DNA of 64,000 bases from Pycnococcus provasolii (lineage: Eukaryota; Chlorophyta; Pseudoscourfieldiophyceae; Pseudoscourfieldiales): assembly GCA_049487715.1 (NCBI GenBank), contig CP150547.1, positions 310,001-374,000 of the forward strand, written 5' to 3'. A program made the position numbers and the translations under genes. Below the pieces are notes generated by a model. It was not told the DNA's origin, made no database searches, and saw nothing but the letters and a program-made list of their open reading frames with translations. Each line of letters opens with the position of its first letter. Position 1 is the stretch's first letter. Of the stretch, positions 17,035 to 25,521 are shown in pieces.

Positions 17035-19878
17035 ATGGCGGTGCATGTTCACTCGTCCTACCAATCAACTTCTCGTCATCGATGTGCGTTTACGTTCGCA
17101 TCGGCATCGGCATCAACGTTTGCATCTGCACCACTGTCATTGATGTCGTCTTCTCGTCGTCGTCGGGCTCGGGAGAGTCTATCACGCCTTGCTTCTCTTC
17201 AGAGAGGCTTGTCTCAAGCTCCCGCTTCTCTTGGAGGAAAGGGAGACTACTCTTCTTCTTCTTCTCCACCTCAAGGTATCTCAAGAAGAGACCAGCCTCT
17301 GTCTCTGTCTCAGTCTCAGTCTCAGCAGCCAGCCAGTGTACCTGTAGGCGCGCCTGCAGGCGTTCCGAAATCAGACGCCCACCGCGCAGCCATCAGCAAA
17401 TCCATGCGCGCTTTCTACCACACGCCCGAAGGCGCACGAAAGGCGCGCGAACACGCAAATGCGATGAAAGGACGCAAGATGGACGACGCCACACGAACGA
17501 AAATTGCACGCACCGTCAAACGGTACCACAAACGCAAACAAATGTCGAGGATGATGTTCGAGGCAATCACAATCGCGCAGTCGCTCGACGACACGACGAA
17601 CGACGCAAACAACGTCAGAGAATCTGATAACTTTCTCATCGACTCCTTCACAGACGAACGTGTCAAGAAGTTCTGGATCAAAACGTGGCCAACGACGCAG
17701 AAACAAACGAGACGCGAAGAACAATGCATAGTCAAAGCGAGGGAAATCAGACTCGCGAACGACGCTGCTCATGTACTCGCAAACGTACAACGAGCTGAGC
17801 TGGCACTTCCACCTCCCGTACCCATGCTACCAACCAGAGGACGCCTTTTAGACCCGAAAACGTACGTCGGACGCGCCGCAAGACTGTGGGCGTACGAGGA
17901 AGCAAGACGAGCCGTGCAGAAATCCAACCTCAAACAAAGAAGAAAACGTCACAGCAGCGACGACGACGACGACGACGATAACAGCGCACCAGTACCAGTG
18001 GAACAGGTGGTCAAGGCGCTGTGCTCACGCTATCCAAGCGAGGAGAAGACGTTCAAAAAGATGTTTCGAAAACCAAAAGAAAACAACAAAGGCGTCGTGT
18101 CATATCGCATGGTGTATCCTCTCAAAAAGCAGTTTCAGGTATTTGAGATTGACATCCAAACGGGCAAGCGGGTCTATATAGGAACATTTGACAAGGCGGA
18201 CGACGCGGAGCGTGAGCGCGCGTGGTGGGCAGAGTCGCATCTTGAAGAACACGAAGAAATCGTCAACGAGGCGAGGCGACAGCTGAAATTGCTACGCAAA
18301 CCAATCGAAGATACCCTCCCGATGATGCCAACGACCAACGCTGTGGCGGGAAGCATGCTAAAGGCGGAGCGTGCCGCAGGACCGATCCTCGACGAATTGC
18401 TCGAGCAAGCGATTGATACGATGACAAGCGCGCAAGTATCACCGGGTATTCGCGCGGCTCAGCATGAGCTGTCTCGCTGGAGAGCTGAGGATCCGCAGCA
18501 GTACACGGATGCACTCGAGCTTGCGGGTGGCTCGTTTGCAAGGCATCGGCGCGCATGGGAGCGTGCGATCCCCGCGCTCGCCGTTCCCCCTTCTTGCGTG
18601 GGGAGCGACATCGTCACGGAGAGCGCAACAGCCGATCGCCTTGCAAGGTGGGCTCTTCGTGGTGGTGCCGAGCAGCTGATTTCTGCTGGAGGCGCAGCTG
18701 CATATTCGCAGGAAATAGGTGCAGCGGTGCGCGCATCGGGCATCCGCGCGCCAACGCAGGCTGCTGTCATCGTTCACAAAGCAGACGGTGCGGAGGTGGA
18801 CCCAGACGTCGATGCCGCGTGGTCGCTTGCCATGCATCCCGCGCTCGCGACGATGCCAATTCGCGTGGTTTATCGAGCACTCGCCGCCGCGTCGCTTGCT
18901 GAGCATGCAGCCGGAAAGCTCGACGCCCTCGTGATTGACACGGTCAGTCAGAGCGCCGCGACGGCACGCACGTGGCGGCATCGCAGCCAAATGTTGCGCA
19001 CGGCGTCTGTGCTTGCGACGTCACCAATCGCCGCCGAATCTTACGCCAAGCACATGGAGGATCGGCTCATGTCGCTGACCGCCGCTCTTAGGAAAGCTGT
19101 CCCCGAGCTGTCCCCCGACGTTACGCAAGCTTCCGCTGCCATGCTGCTGCTATCTGCGCCTTCACAGCGGCTGGTGGATCGTGGCGCCGACGCCGACGCC
19201 AACCTGGCAAATCTTGCTTCTTTGGCAATTCGAGGCGCGCATTCCAAGCTTGGTCTAGATTCCATTGAGGTATCGGCGATAGTGGCACTCGGCAATTCGT
19301 GGCGAGCGATGTTGGCGTGGAGTTCATCCGACGCCAACCCTCCTCCTCTCGGAATGCTGCAACGGTGCACTCTGATGGATGTGCTCGTTACCGCGCCATG
19401 CGCGGCACTCACATCCTCAAGCGACGCCGAGGCGGCGGTCGCAGCACTCGAGGCTGTTGGAGGTGTCGGCGCCGCGGAGTTGGCGCTTGCTCGTGCGCCG
19501 CAGCTGTTGGCACCAGCACACGCTCGTCACATACGCGATCGCCTCGACGCGATTGAGGCGATCTCCCACGGCGCGGGTGCATTGACAGTGTCCTCGTGCG
19601 CCGAGCTCTTGACTCTCCCCACGCCAGCCGTGTCGCAGGCGTACGCCACGCTGTGCTACGCATGCGAATCCTTGGCGAATCCTTCGGACGTCGCTCGCGG
19701 CGTTGCAGACGAACCAGCTTCGCTGCTCGCTGCTCTTCGTCTCGGTGGCACGTGCGCGAGCCGTCCTGACTTGCACAGAGCTGTACGCTCGTGCGCCCTG
19801 CTTCGAACGATACGCGCGGTGGACGTGGTTAGTTACGTGGTGGGATACGACTGTGAGCGCCGACGCGAGCTCTTGTAA
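17035..19878 (+). CDS. NUMOD3-type motif protein with long helical C-terminus, probably plastid-targeted
   Basis: 947 aa in one exon. The N-terminal ~110 residues are Ser/Ala/Arg-rich without acidic residues (transit-like; a second ATG at 17140 would give a shorter leader). Residues ~115-170 contain SDAHRAAISKSMRAFYHTPE and MKGRKMDDATRTKIARTVKR, the NUMOD3-like helix found in plant plastid proteins and homing-endonuclease DNA-binding tails. Residues ~360-405 read VFEIDIQTGKRVYIGTFDKA, an AP2/integrase-like beta hairpin. Residues ~620-930 form an alpha-rich array with repeated LLxxP segments (LARAPQLLAPAHARHIRDRL, CAELLTLPTPAVSQAY), reminiscent of mTERF repeats. A nucleic-acid-binding organelle factor is a reasonable inference, not proven. 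Its stop is 28 bp from the convergent ITPase stop. Confidence 0.7.
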   Translation: MAVHVHSSYQSTSRHRCAFTFASASASTFASAPLSLMSSSRRRRARESLSRLASLQRGLSQAPASLGGKGDYSSSSSPPQGISRRDQPLSLSQSQSQQPASVPVGAPAGVPKSDAHRAAISKSMRAFYHTPEGARKAREHANAMKGRKMDDATRTKIARTVKRYHKRKQMSRMMFEAITIAQSLDDTTNDANNVRESDNFLIDSFTDERVKKFWIKTWPTTQKQTRREEQCIVKAREIRLANDAAHVLANVQRAELALPPPVPMLPTRGRLLDPKTYVGRAARLWAYEEARRAVQKSNLKQRRKRHSSDDDDDDDNSAPVPVEQVVKALCSRYPSEEKTFKKMFRKPKENNKGVVSYRMVYPLKKQFQVFEIDIQTGKRVYIGTFDKADDAERERAWWAESHLEEHEEIVNEARRQLKLLRKPIEDTLPMMPTTNAVAGSMLKAERAAGPILDELLEQAIDTMTSAQVSPGIRAAQHELSRWRAEDPQQYTDALELAGGSFARHRRAWERAIPALAVPPSCVGSDIVTESATADRLARWALRGGAEQLISAGGAAAYSQEIGAAVRASGIRAPTQAAVIVHKADGAEVDPDVDAAWSLAMHPALATMPIRVVYRALAAASLAEHAAGKLDALVIDTVSQSAATARTWRHRSQMLRTASVLATSPIAAESYAKHMEDRLMSLTAALRKAVPELSPDVTQASAAMLLLSAPSQRLVDRGADADANLANLASLAIRGAHSKLGLDSIEVSAIVALGNSWRAMLAWSSSDANPPPLGMLQRCTLMDVLVTAPCAALTSSSDAEAAVAALEAVGGVGAAELALARAPQLLAPAHARHIRDRLDAIEAISHGAGALTVSSCAELLTLPTPAVSQAYATLCYACESLANPSDVARGVADEPASLLAALRLGGTCASRPDLHRAVRSCALLRTIRAVDVVSYVVGYDCERRRELL

Positions 19879-19906
19879 CTCGATGTACATCAATCCTACT
19901 TGTATG

Positions 19907-20569
19907 TTACTTTTGAAACAAGTTAAGCAAATGCCCCCTCAACTTGTCAAGCGCTCTGTATCGGTGGCTGATTGCGTTCTTCGCCTCCGACGGCATCTGC
20001 GCGTATGTCAGTCCGTTCCCTTCGTTCGGCTCGAAGATGGGGTCCCATCCGAACTTGTTGTCGCCCCTTGCTGGTACGATTGCGCCGTGCGTTTCCCCGA
20101 CGAAGACGGCCGGTTCTTCACTTGGCGCGTCCGTGCTGACGTACGCGAACGTGCACACCGCCTTCGCCTTGTTGTTGGGCGCAAATCCGACAAGCATTTT
20201 GTTGAGTCCGTCGTGTCCGAGGCTTTCGAGGAACCACTTGATGTACGGTCCAGGCAGGTCGTTTCCGAGAGCGTCGAAGCACAGCGCGGTATCTTCGACC
20301 ATGACACCTTTGACGTTGTCATCCGATTTTCCCGACTCCGCGATGATGGTTTTCGCGGCAATTTTCACCTTATCCCGTGCAATTTCGCTAAGCGATCCTT
20401 GTAGTTCTGGCAGGTCAATTTTACGCGCAACGAGTTCAAACGGAAGACTAGACGAGGATGCGTTCAAGATTGCGGTAACTTCCTTAAGTTTGTTGGCGTT
20501 CCCCGTGACAAATACCACTTGAGGCAAACCACTTGCAGACGAAGGTGCTGCTGATGACAATGACGCCAT
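19907..20569 (-). CDS. ITPA: Inosine/xanthosine triphosphate pyrophosphatase (ITPase, Ham1 family)
   Basis: 220 aa with an ATG at 20569. The enzyme hydrolyses dITP, ITP and XTP to the monophosphate plus pyrophosphate, keeping deaminated purines out of nucleic acids. Diagnostic motifs, in order: [18 protein letters not shown] (substrate loop SGNxxKxxE type), [20 protein letters not shown] with the catalytic acidic site, [59 protein letters not shown]. Length and motif spacing match eukaryotic ITPA. The first ~15 residues are Ser/Ala-rich, perhaps a weak targeting extension, but a cytosolic location is usual. Single exon, tail-to-tail with the NUMOD3-type gene. Confidence 0.96.
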   Translation of the reverse strand: MASLSSAAPSSASGLPQVVFVTGNANKLKEVTAILNASSSSLPFELVARKIDLPELQGSLSEIARDKVKIAAKTIIAESGKSDDNVKGVMVEDTALCFDALGNDLPGPYIKWFLESLGHDGLNKMLVGFAPNNKAKAVCTFAYVSTDAPSEEPAVFVGETHGAIVPARGDNKFGWDPIFEPNEGNGLTYAQMPSEAKNAISHRYRALDKLRGHLLNLFQK

Positions 20570-21135
20570 AATGCCGACACCACACCTACTACTATATTTA
20601 GTAGGCAGTCTGTGACCCCGAAAGTGACGTTGAAAGTGCTGACGAAACGTAGACGGAGTCGTCGTCGTGGTGGTGGTGATGGCGCACGTGATGGCTTAAG
20701 CCGTGATGGAGTGACTGGAACCAGCAGAAAGGCGGCGGAGATGGTCCCAGAAGCCCAGAAGGCCCAACGAAACCCTAACCCTAGACTATGCATTAGGGTT
20801 AGGGTTATGCCTGGTCCCTTCCTTCCCTTTCAGCTGTACCTTTGGTAAGTAACTTTCCCACTGTGATACAGTATTTGGTAGGTGAGTTTACTCTACTTTA
20901 CGAAGCGGCACTGTTCGTGTTTGAAGTCTTAGATTCTCGGGCATCATTCTCAGGTGTCAGGTCAACTTGTATTGGCAAACGTCTAGACGCGCGCGCATAA
21001 CCGTGTGTTTCCAGCGTGTGTGTGTTGTCTGCAGACTTAACACTTGAGTGCTCAGTCTTAACTTAACGAGCTGTGTCTCGCAGGCTTAAGGGCGTTCTTC
21101 TCAAGCTCAACGTCAACGACTGAGGGTTTCTTGTC
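20570..21135. other. Divergent intergenic region (ITPase / small membrane peptide)
   Basis: No gene I can support. CTTAAG occurs at 20695-20700 and 21085-21090. 20771-20806 is an inverted telomere-like pair. 21025-21065 is rich in CTTAAC/TTAACG steps. Confidence 0.5.
20771..20806. repeat. Inverted telomere-like repeat (CCCTAA / TTAGGG hairpin)
   Basis: AACCCTAACCCTA at 20771-20783 is followed after about 9 nt by TTAGGGTTAGGGTT (20793-20806), its near-exact reverse complement. The unit is TTAGGG rather than the TTTAGGG of land plants. Confidence 0.85.
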
Positions 21136-21333
21136 ATGAGCTCGCTCGACGCAGGTTTCTTCATTTTCGGGTTCACGCTCATTGGCATATTCTTCAGCTT
21201 CTGGATCGTCCTGCTCGGCTTCTTCTACGCGGGAGGGTGCATGAAAGACCGAGGAAAGGGTGAACGCGACCTCGAGACAGACTTGAGAGGGCGACTTGTC
21301 GAGGCGCCTGTGAGAGGTACAGGTGGTGTTTAG
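21136..21333 (+). CDS. Possible small membrane peptide
   Basis: 65 aa with an ATG at 21136. Residues 8-33 form one long hydrophobic segment (FFIFGFTLIGIFFSFWIVLL, then GFFYAGG), followed by a charged tail (KDRGKGERDLETDLRGRL). The composition (hydrophobic then basic/acidic, no low-complexity bias) is more protein-like than most short frames here. The strand also fits the alternating gene order, lying between ITPase (-) and the kinase (-). No family recognised. It could be chance or part of a spliced gene. Confidence 0.4.
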   Translation: MSSLDAGFFIFGFTLIGIFFSFWIVLLGFFYAGGCMKDRGKGERDLETDLRGRLVEAPVRGTGGV

Positions 21334-21695
21334 GTGCCCGCGTTCCCTGCAGGGAACGCGGGCAGCGTCGGCGCGCGGGACAACAGCGGGTGAGTCCCCT
21401 CGTCGCTATACGTGTAACGTGACGTACGGTGTCCATTATATACATATACATATACATTATATACAGTACAAACCATATAAATAAGTAAGCATAGTGGGTG
21501 GTAGGGTGGTCTATCCGCCGCCACCCTGAGACGCCGCGGCGGTTACCGACGCGGCGTGCTGAATCCTTCAACGACTATATATGGAGAGTGAGAGAGAGAG
21601 AGAGAGAGCCGTGAAGTACGACGTAAAGCTGTGAAGTGAGTCATCAGAAAAATTTACATTACCAAACTATGTAGACACAATTTACGGCTAAGGCC
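21334..21695. other. Convergent intergenic region with palindrome and simple repeats
   Basis: Holds the 30-bp palindrome (21335-21364), an ATATAC-rich stretch around 21436-21465 (TATATACATATACATATAC) and a GA dinucleotide run at about 21588-21608. No gene seen. Confidence 0.6.
21335..21364. repeat. Perfect 30-bp palindrome, no spacer
   Basis: The left arm TGCCCGCGTTCCCTG (21335-21349) is followed immediately by its exact reverse complement (21350-21364), centred on CTGCAG. It lies 2 bp after the stop of the small membrane peptide and upstream (genomically) of the kinase 3' end. Confidence 0.95.
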
Positions 21696-24086
21696 TTAGC
21701 CGTTCCTAGGCGCGCTCGGAGGAGGAGGAGGCGTCGCACCGAACGGCAGAGGCGGTGCCTGGAAGGCGTTCGAGGGAGTGCCTCCACCTGAATTGCCACC
21801 ACCTCCTTTGACGCGCGGGCGAGCACCACCGGGCGGCGCACCAGGGGGAGGCGGAGGGGGGGCGCCGGACGGGGCAGGTGGCACCGCGCCACTTGCTCCC
21901 ACGTCCGCTCCTCGCCCAGACCCGTACGAGCGACTGCGAGCTGGCACGCCGTGGCTGGGAGCTGGCGGTGGATTCGGGCGAGTCTTCTTGTTCAGGCCCC
22001 AGTCAAAGGGAGCGTAGCGGATCTCGAAAGCTTCGGCGTCCACCGCACGACGCAGCTCCTCGCGCTTCGCGCTTGGCATGTGCTCAGCCACCCAAGCGAG
22101 AAGCTGCGCGTCGGTCGAGCCAAAGTCGTCCGAATACCACTCGAACAGGCTGGGCAGGACGACACGCCACACGCGAGCGGTGCCACCATCGGCACCCTCA
22201 CGGCTCGTCACCTCCACGTTACGCGTGCAGTACTCGCGCGCAGCCGTCGCGAGCAGGTCGTCGAGCTGATCGGGGTGGTAGACGCGTAGCGGGGGACACG
22301 TCTTCGAGCCACGCACGAGCGCAAAGTGTATGCGAGGATCCCAAACAACGACGCTTTGGCGGATGCGCTTGTCGCCGCTTCGAAAGGCGCGGCGATACGC
22401 GCCGTGCGGACGCTGATTGCCTCGCAGTATGCCGTGCTCGATGTCACTCAGGCTGTAACGCTCGTCGCCCACGCGGTAGCACGTCGTCGCGTAGAAGTAC
22501 AGCCGCTGGTACAAGTTGGTTGGCGGTCCCGTCGTCACAATGCCGTGGATCACCAGGCAGTTGAACATATTGATGAAAAAGGCGATGCGCTGCGCAAAGC
22601 TTAGCGCGCTGATATCGAACATCTGCAACGAATTTGCCACGTCATTCTGCAGGCGCGCATTCAGCTCGCTCGCGGCAAATCCTTCGTAGTCGAAGAGGCG
22701 CTCAGATTCAGAGGAATGCACCTCGTACATGGATGTGAGTAGGTTGCGGAAGTCGCGCTCCAGTTCTGCCGGCGACGGTGGAACGCGATCGTAGACGGTA
22801 CGCATGTTGAGGATCGCTCCCACTTCGTCCTCGCGGAAGCGGTACATGTCCGCATCGGTGTCATGAAACAGCTCCGTGCGAGTGGTGTGGAAGAACACCC
22901 CAGCATCCATCCAACGTTGTGCGGCGGTCACCGCATCCGTGCGCGTGGCTATACCGAGCGCGGATACGAGGTAATCGACGAGGTCGCAGCCCTTGAAGCA
23001 CTTGAAGTGCGGCACGCGGCCGATGACGCGATCCTCGATTTCGAGCTCGCTGCGCATCGACGCGATCAGCTGCTCGAACTGCTCCTCCTCCTCCACCTCT
23101 CGTAGGATGTCGTCCATCTGCGGCGCATCGTTAACGCCACTTTCGCCTGCGTCGCTTGAGCTGAGCTTTGCGTGCCTTCCCCTGTCCCCTGTAGGACGAC
23201 GCGTGAGCGCCGTCTCGACAGTGCCTTGGTCGAAAATCACGGGTGCCGGCGGGGTCGGGTCTGGGACAGCCCACGCCGCGGCTCCGGTGGTGATGCGCTC
23301 GCACTCACGCGCGACCAGCGGGAATCCTTTGAGCTCGGGAGCGGACGGCCTGTCGTCTGGATTCTTTGACAAGCACCACCGGATGAGGCCACGCAGCTCC
23401 TCCGAGTAGTTCTCCGTGGCAATGGCTGGGTACTCACCCTGCACGATTTCGAGCACGAGTGCGGGCAAGTTGGCGGCCTCAAAGGCGTGCTTGAACGTTG
23501 CGAGCTCGTACGCGACGATGCCGAGCGCCCACACGTCGCTCTTGTGATTGTACGGTTTGCCTTCGCACAGCTCGGGACTCAGGTAGTACGGCGTTCCCAC
23601 GGCGCTGCTTGCAAAGCTGTGCTGGCTGCCGAGCACCTTGCTAAGACCGAAGTCTCCGAGCTTGACGACGCCCGCGCGCGTCATCATGACGTTTTTTGTC
23701 TTGATGTCGCGGTGCAGCACCTTCATGCTGTGCAGGTGGTCGAGCGCGAGTATGAGCTGAGCGAAGTAGCTGGTCACCTGCGCTTCCGGGAACGGGCTTT
23801 TGGCTCTTGCTATGTGCTGGTGCAAGCTTCCAGCGTCCGCGAACTCCATGACGACGTTGAGCACTCCGTCCTCCATGAAGCTGCCAAAGTACCCGACGAC
23901 GTTCGGGTGCGCGGTCATGGACAGGACTTTGATTTCGTTCATGACACCTGCTCTATCCTCGGACGACTGGTCGTCCATGAGAACTCTCTTCAGAACGAAT
24001 TTGCTTTTGTCCGCTTTGCGTCTGACAAGGATGACGGTTCCCTGCGCCCCTCGCCCGAGCGACTTGAGTTTCTCGAAACGCTCCAT
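21696..24086 (-). CDS. NEK-family protein kinase fused to DEP and DUF547 domains
   Basis: 796 aa from the ATG at 24086 (MERFEKLKSLGRGAQGTVIL). Residues ~3-262 are a NIMA-related (NEK-like) Ser/Thr kinase: glycine loop GRGAQGTV, lysine FVLKRVL, VLHRDIKTKNVMM, KLGDFGLSKVL, GTPYYLSPEL, SDVWALGIVAYEL; all catalytic residues are present. Residues ~335-415 are a DEP domain (VPHFKCFKGCDLVDYLVSAL ... AAQRWMDAGVFFHTT ... DADMYRF), a membrane/GPCR-signalling module. Residues ~437-645 are DUF547 (RIAFFINMFNCLVIHGIV, RLYFYATTCYRVGDERYSL, IEHGILRGNQRP, DPRIHFALVRGSKTCPPLRV). The tail is Pro/Gly-rich. DEP-DUF547 pairs are known; NEK kinases act in cilia and the cell cycle. The combination suggests a membrane-recruited kinase, which is inference. 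Single exon. Confidence 0.9.
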   Translation of the reverse strand: MERFEKLKSLGRGAQGTVILVRRKADKSKFVLKRVLMDDQSSEDRAGVMNEIKVLSMTAHPNVVGYFGSFMEDGVLNVVMEFADAGSLHQHIARAKSPFPEAQVTSYFAQLILALDHLHSMKVLHRDIKTKNVMMTRAGVVKLGDFGLSKVLGSQHSFASSAVGTPYYLSPELCEGKPYNHKSDVWALGIVAYELATFKHAFEAANLPALVLEIVQGEYPAIATENYSEELRGLIRWCLSKNPDDRPSAPELKGFPLVARECERITTGAAAWAVPDPTPPAPVIFDQGTVETALTRRPTGDRGRHAKLSSSDAGESGVNDAPQMDDILREVEEEEQFEQLIASMRSELEIEDRVIGRVPHFKCFKGCDLVDYLVSALGIATRTDAVTAAQRWMDAGVFFHTTRTELFHDTDADMYRFREDEVGAILNMRTVYDRVPPSPAELERDFRNLLTSMYEVHSSESERLFDYEGFAASELNARLQNDVANSLQMFDISALSFAQRIAFFINMFNCLVIHGIVTTGPPTNLYQRLYFYATTCYRVGDERYSLSDIEHGILRGNQRPHGAYRRAFRSGDKRIRQSVVVWDPRIHFALVRGSKTCPPLRVYHPDQLDDLLATAAREYCTRNVEVTSREGADGGTARVWRVVLPSLFEWYSDDFGSTDAQLLAWVAEHMPSAKREELRRAVDAEAFEIRYAPFDWGLNKKTRPNPPPAPSHGVPARSRSYGSGRGADVGASGAVPPAPSGAPPPPPPGAPPGGARPRVKGGGGNSGGGTPSNAFQAPPLPFGATPPPPPSAPRNG

Positions 24087-24410
24087 GGATGACAATCCCT
24101 GGAGCAACCAGCAACCAGCAAGCAAGGAAGCTTTAAGGTCTATGCTTTATGATAGATAAGGCCTTATCGACCTATGATGGGAGATGCCGATGCTGACACG
24201 CCGATGATGATGCTCAATCAACCTCACAATGTTGGGGGAATGATGAGCGAATGGGGGGATGCCGATGATGATGCCGGCCGGAAGCAACAATGTTTTCTCA
24301 AATGAGCTCGCGAACACCCAACCTTGATTGAGCTCTTGAGCTCGGCGGAGAAGAGAAGAGAGCTGGAGCTTGAGGCTGCATGGAGAGAGATGGGGGAGAA
24401 GGAGGCGGCC

Positions 24411-24494
24411 CTTGATTGATGCGCGGCTTGATTGATGCGCGGCTTGATTGAAAGCTCGGCTTGCTTGATGCGTTGCTTGCTTGATGCGTTGCTT
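24411..24494. repeat. Tandem repeat CTTGATTGATGCGCGG and variants
   Basis: Five degenerate copies (CTTGATTGATGCGCGG, CTTGATTGAAAGCTCGG, CTTGCTTGATGCGTTG) run directly into a CACTT pentamer run at about 24500-24522. Confidence 0.8.
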
Positions 24495-24893
24495 CACATC
24501 ACTTCACTTCACTTCACTTCATCACTTCACGGAGCCTTCCCTTCACCACTTCAGTGACTTCACTAGTCTATGTTTCCGGCTCCTTCTCCGCGGGGGGGGG
24601 GTTCTTTCTCCCTCGTGGGGCGCCGCCTGTCGTTTTTCCCGCCCGTCGCCGTTTGGTCTACGAGCCTATGTAGTCTATGATGGGTGAGGCTCCGTGATAT
24701 CACCACGTACCTACTGTATGTATCTTTTACCTAGTTCTTAAGAACTAGGATGGTATGTATACCACGTTGTGTTTCTTTCCAGTTTCAAGACGGCTGGAAT
24801 GCTCTTGAAGAGGTGAAGGGGCACTCGTTGGGGAAGACGCTCGTGTAATTTCTCTCAGTCTCTCTCGACAGACACATAGACACACTGCCAGAC

Positions 24894-24966
24894 TGCCTTG
24901 CACACACACTCTACTGCCTTGCACACACACTACTGCCTTGCACACACTCTACTGCCTTGCACACCG
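24894..24966. repeat. Four-copy ~20-bp repeat ACTGCCTTGCACACACACTCT
   Basis: Copies differ only in the length of the CA run (CACACACAC versus CACACAC). Noncoding. Confidence 0.85.
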
Positions 24967-25180
24967 CCTTTCCTCCCTTTCTTTCCATTCTTTCCAGCAA
25001 AAACCACCAGTCTGGCGACTGGCGAGGTCCACCACCAGTCCACCACCTACCATAGGTCCACCGGCCGCGCCAAGTCTCGCTTAAGAGGATGCCTGACCTT
25101 GCTTGGTACCTCGTATGTACCACTTGGTGGATCGTTATATAATACCAACGTTTGATACGGCGTCTCGCTCTTGGCAAGAG

Positions 25181-25260
25181 TCTTGACCACCTGTGTCGTT
25201 GAGCTTGATTGAGTCTTGACCACGTCAAATGTTGAGCTTGATGATTCTTGACCACGTCGT
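25181..25260. repeat. 32-bp tandem repeat, about 2.6 copies
   Basis: The unit begins TCTTGACCACGTC and ends TTGAGCTTGATGA. Noncoding, upstream of the Ubl/J-domain gene. Confidence 0.8.
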
Positions 25261-25521
25261 TAAGTGGTGTTGCGCTTGCCAACCAAACTACATACACTTT
25301 CGTACCGGTAAGTACTTCCCGTCCGTCTCGCACTCTCAACAGGCGCTCTGAAGTCGGAACAGGCCTTACAATGCCGTGGTAAAGTTTACAATATGTACCT
25401 TGCAGAGTGTAACTGTACTGGAGGGACGGCACACGCAGAATAAATACAGTAGCACCTCTTTCGTCGTTTCCGATTTCCCATTTTCTCCATTTTCATATTT
25501 TTTCGGTCAACTTCTTCGGCC

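Larger units (their letters stand above)
24087..25521. other. Long divergent intergenic region with several tandem repeats
   Basis: 1.4 kb between the kinase start and the Ubl/J-domain gene. It contains the perfect 14-bp palindrome GATAAGGCCTTATC near 24156, repeats listed separately, CTTAAG at 25080-25085 and a short inverted pair TTCTTAAGAACTAG near 24735. No gene supported. Confidence 0.6.
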
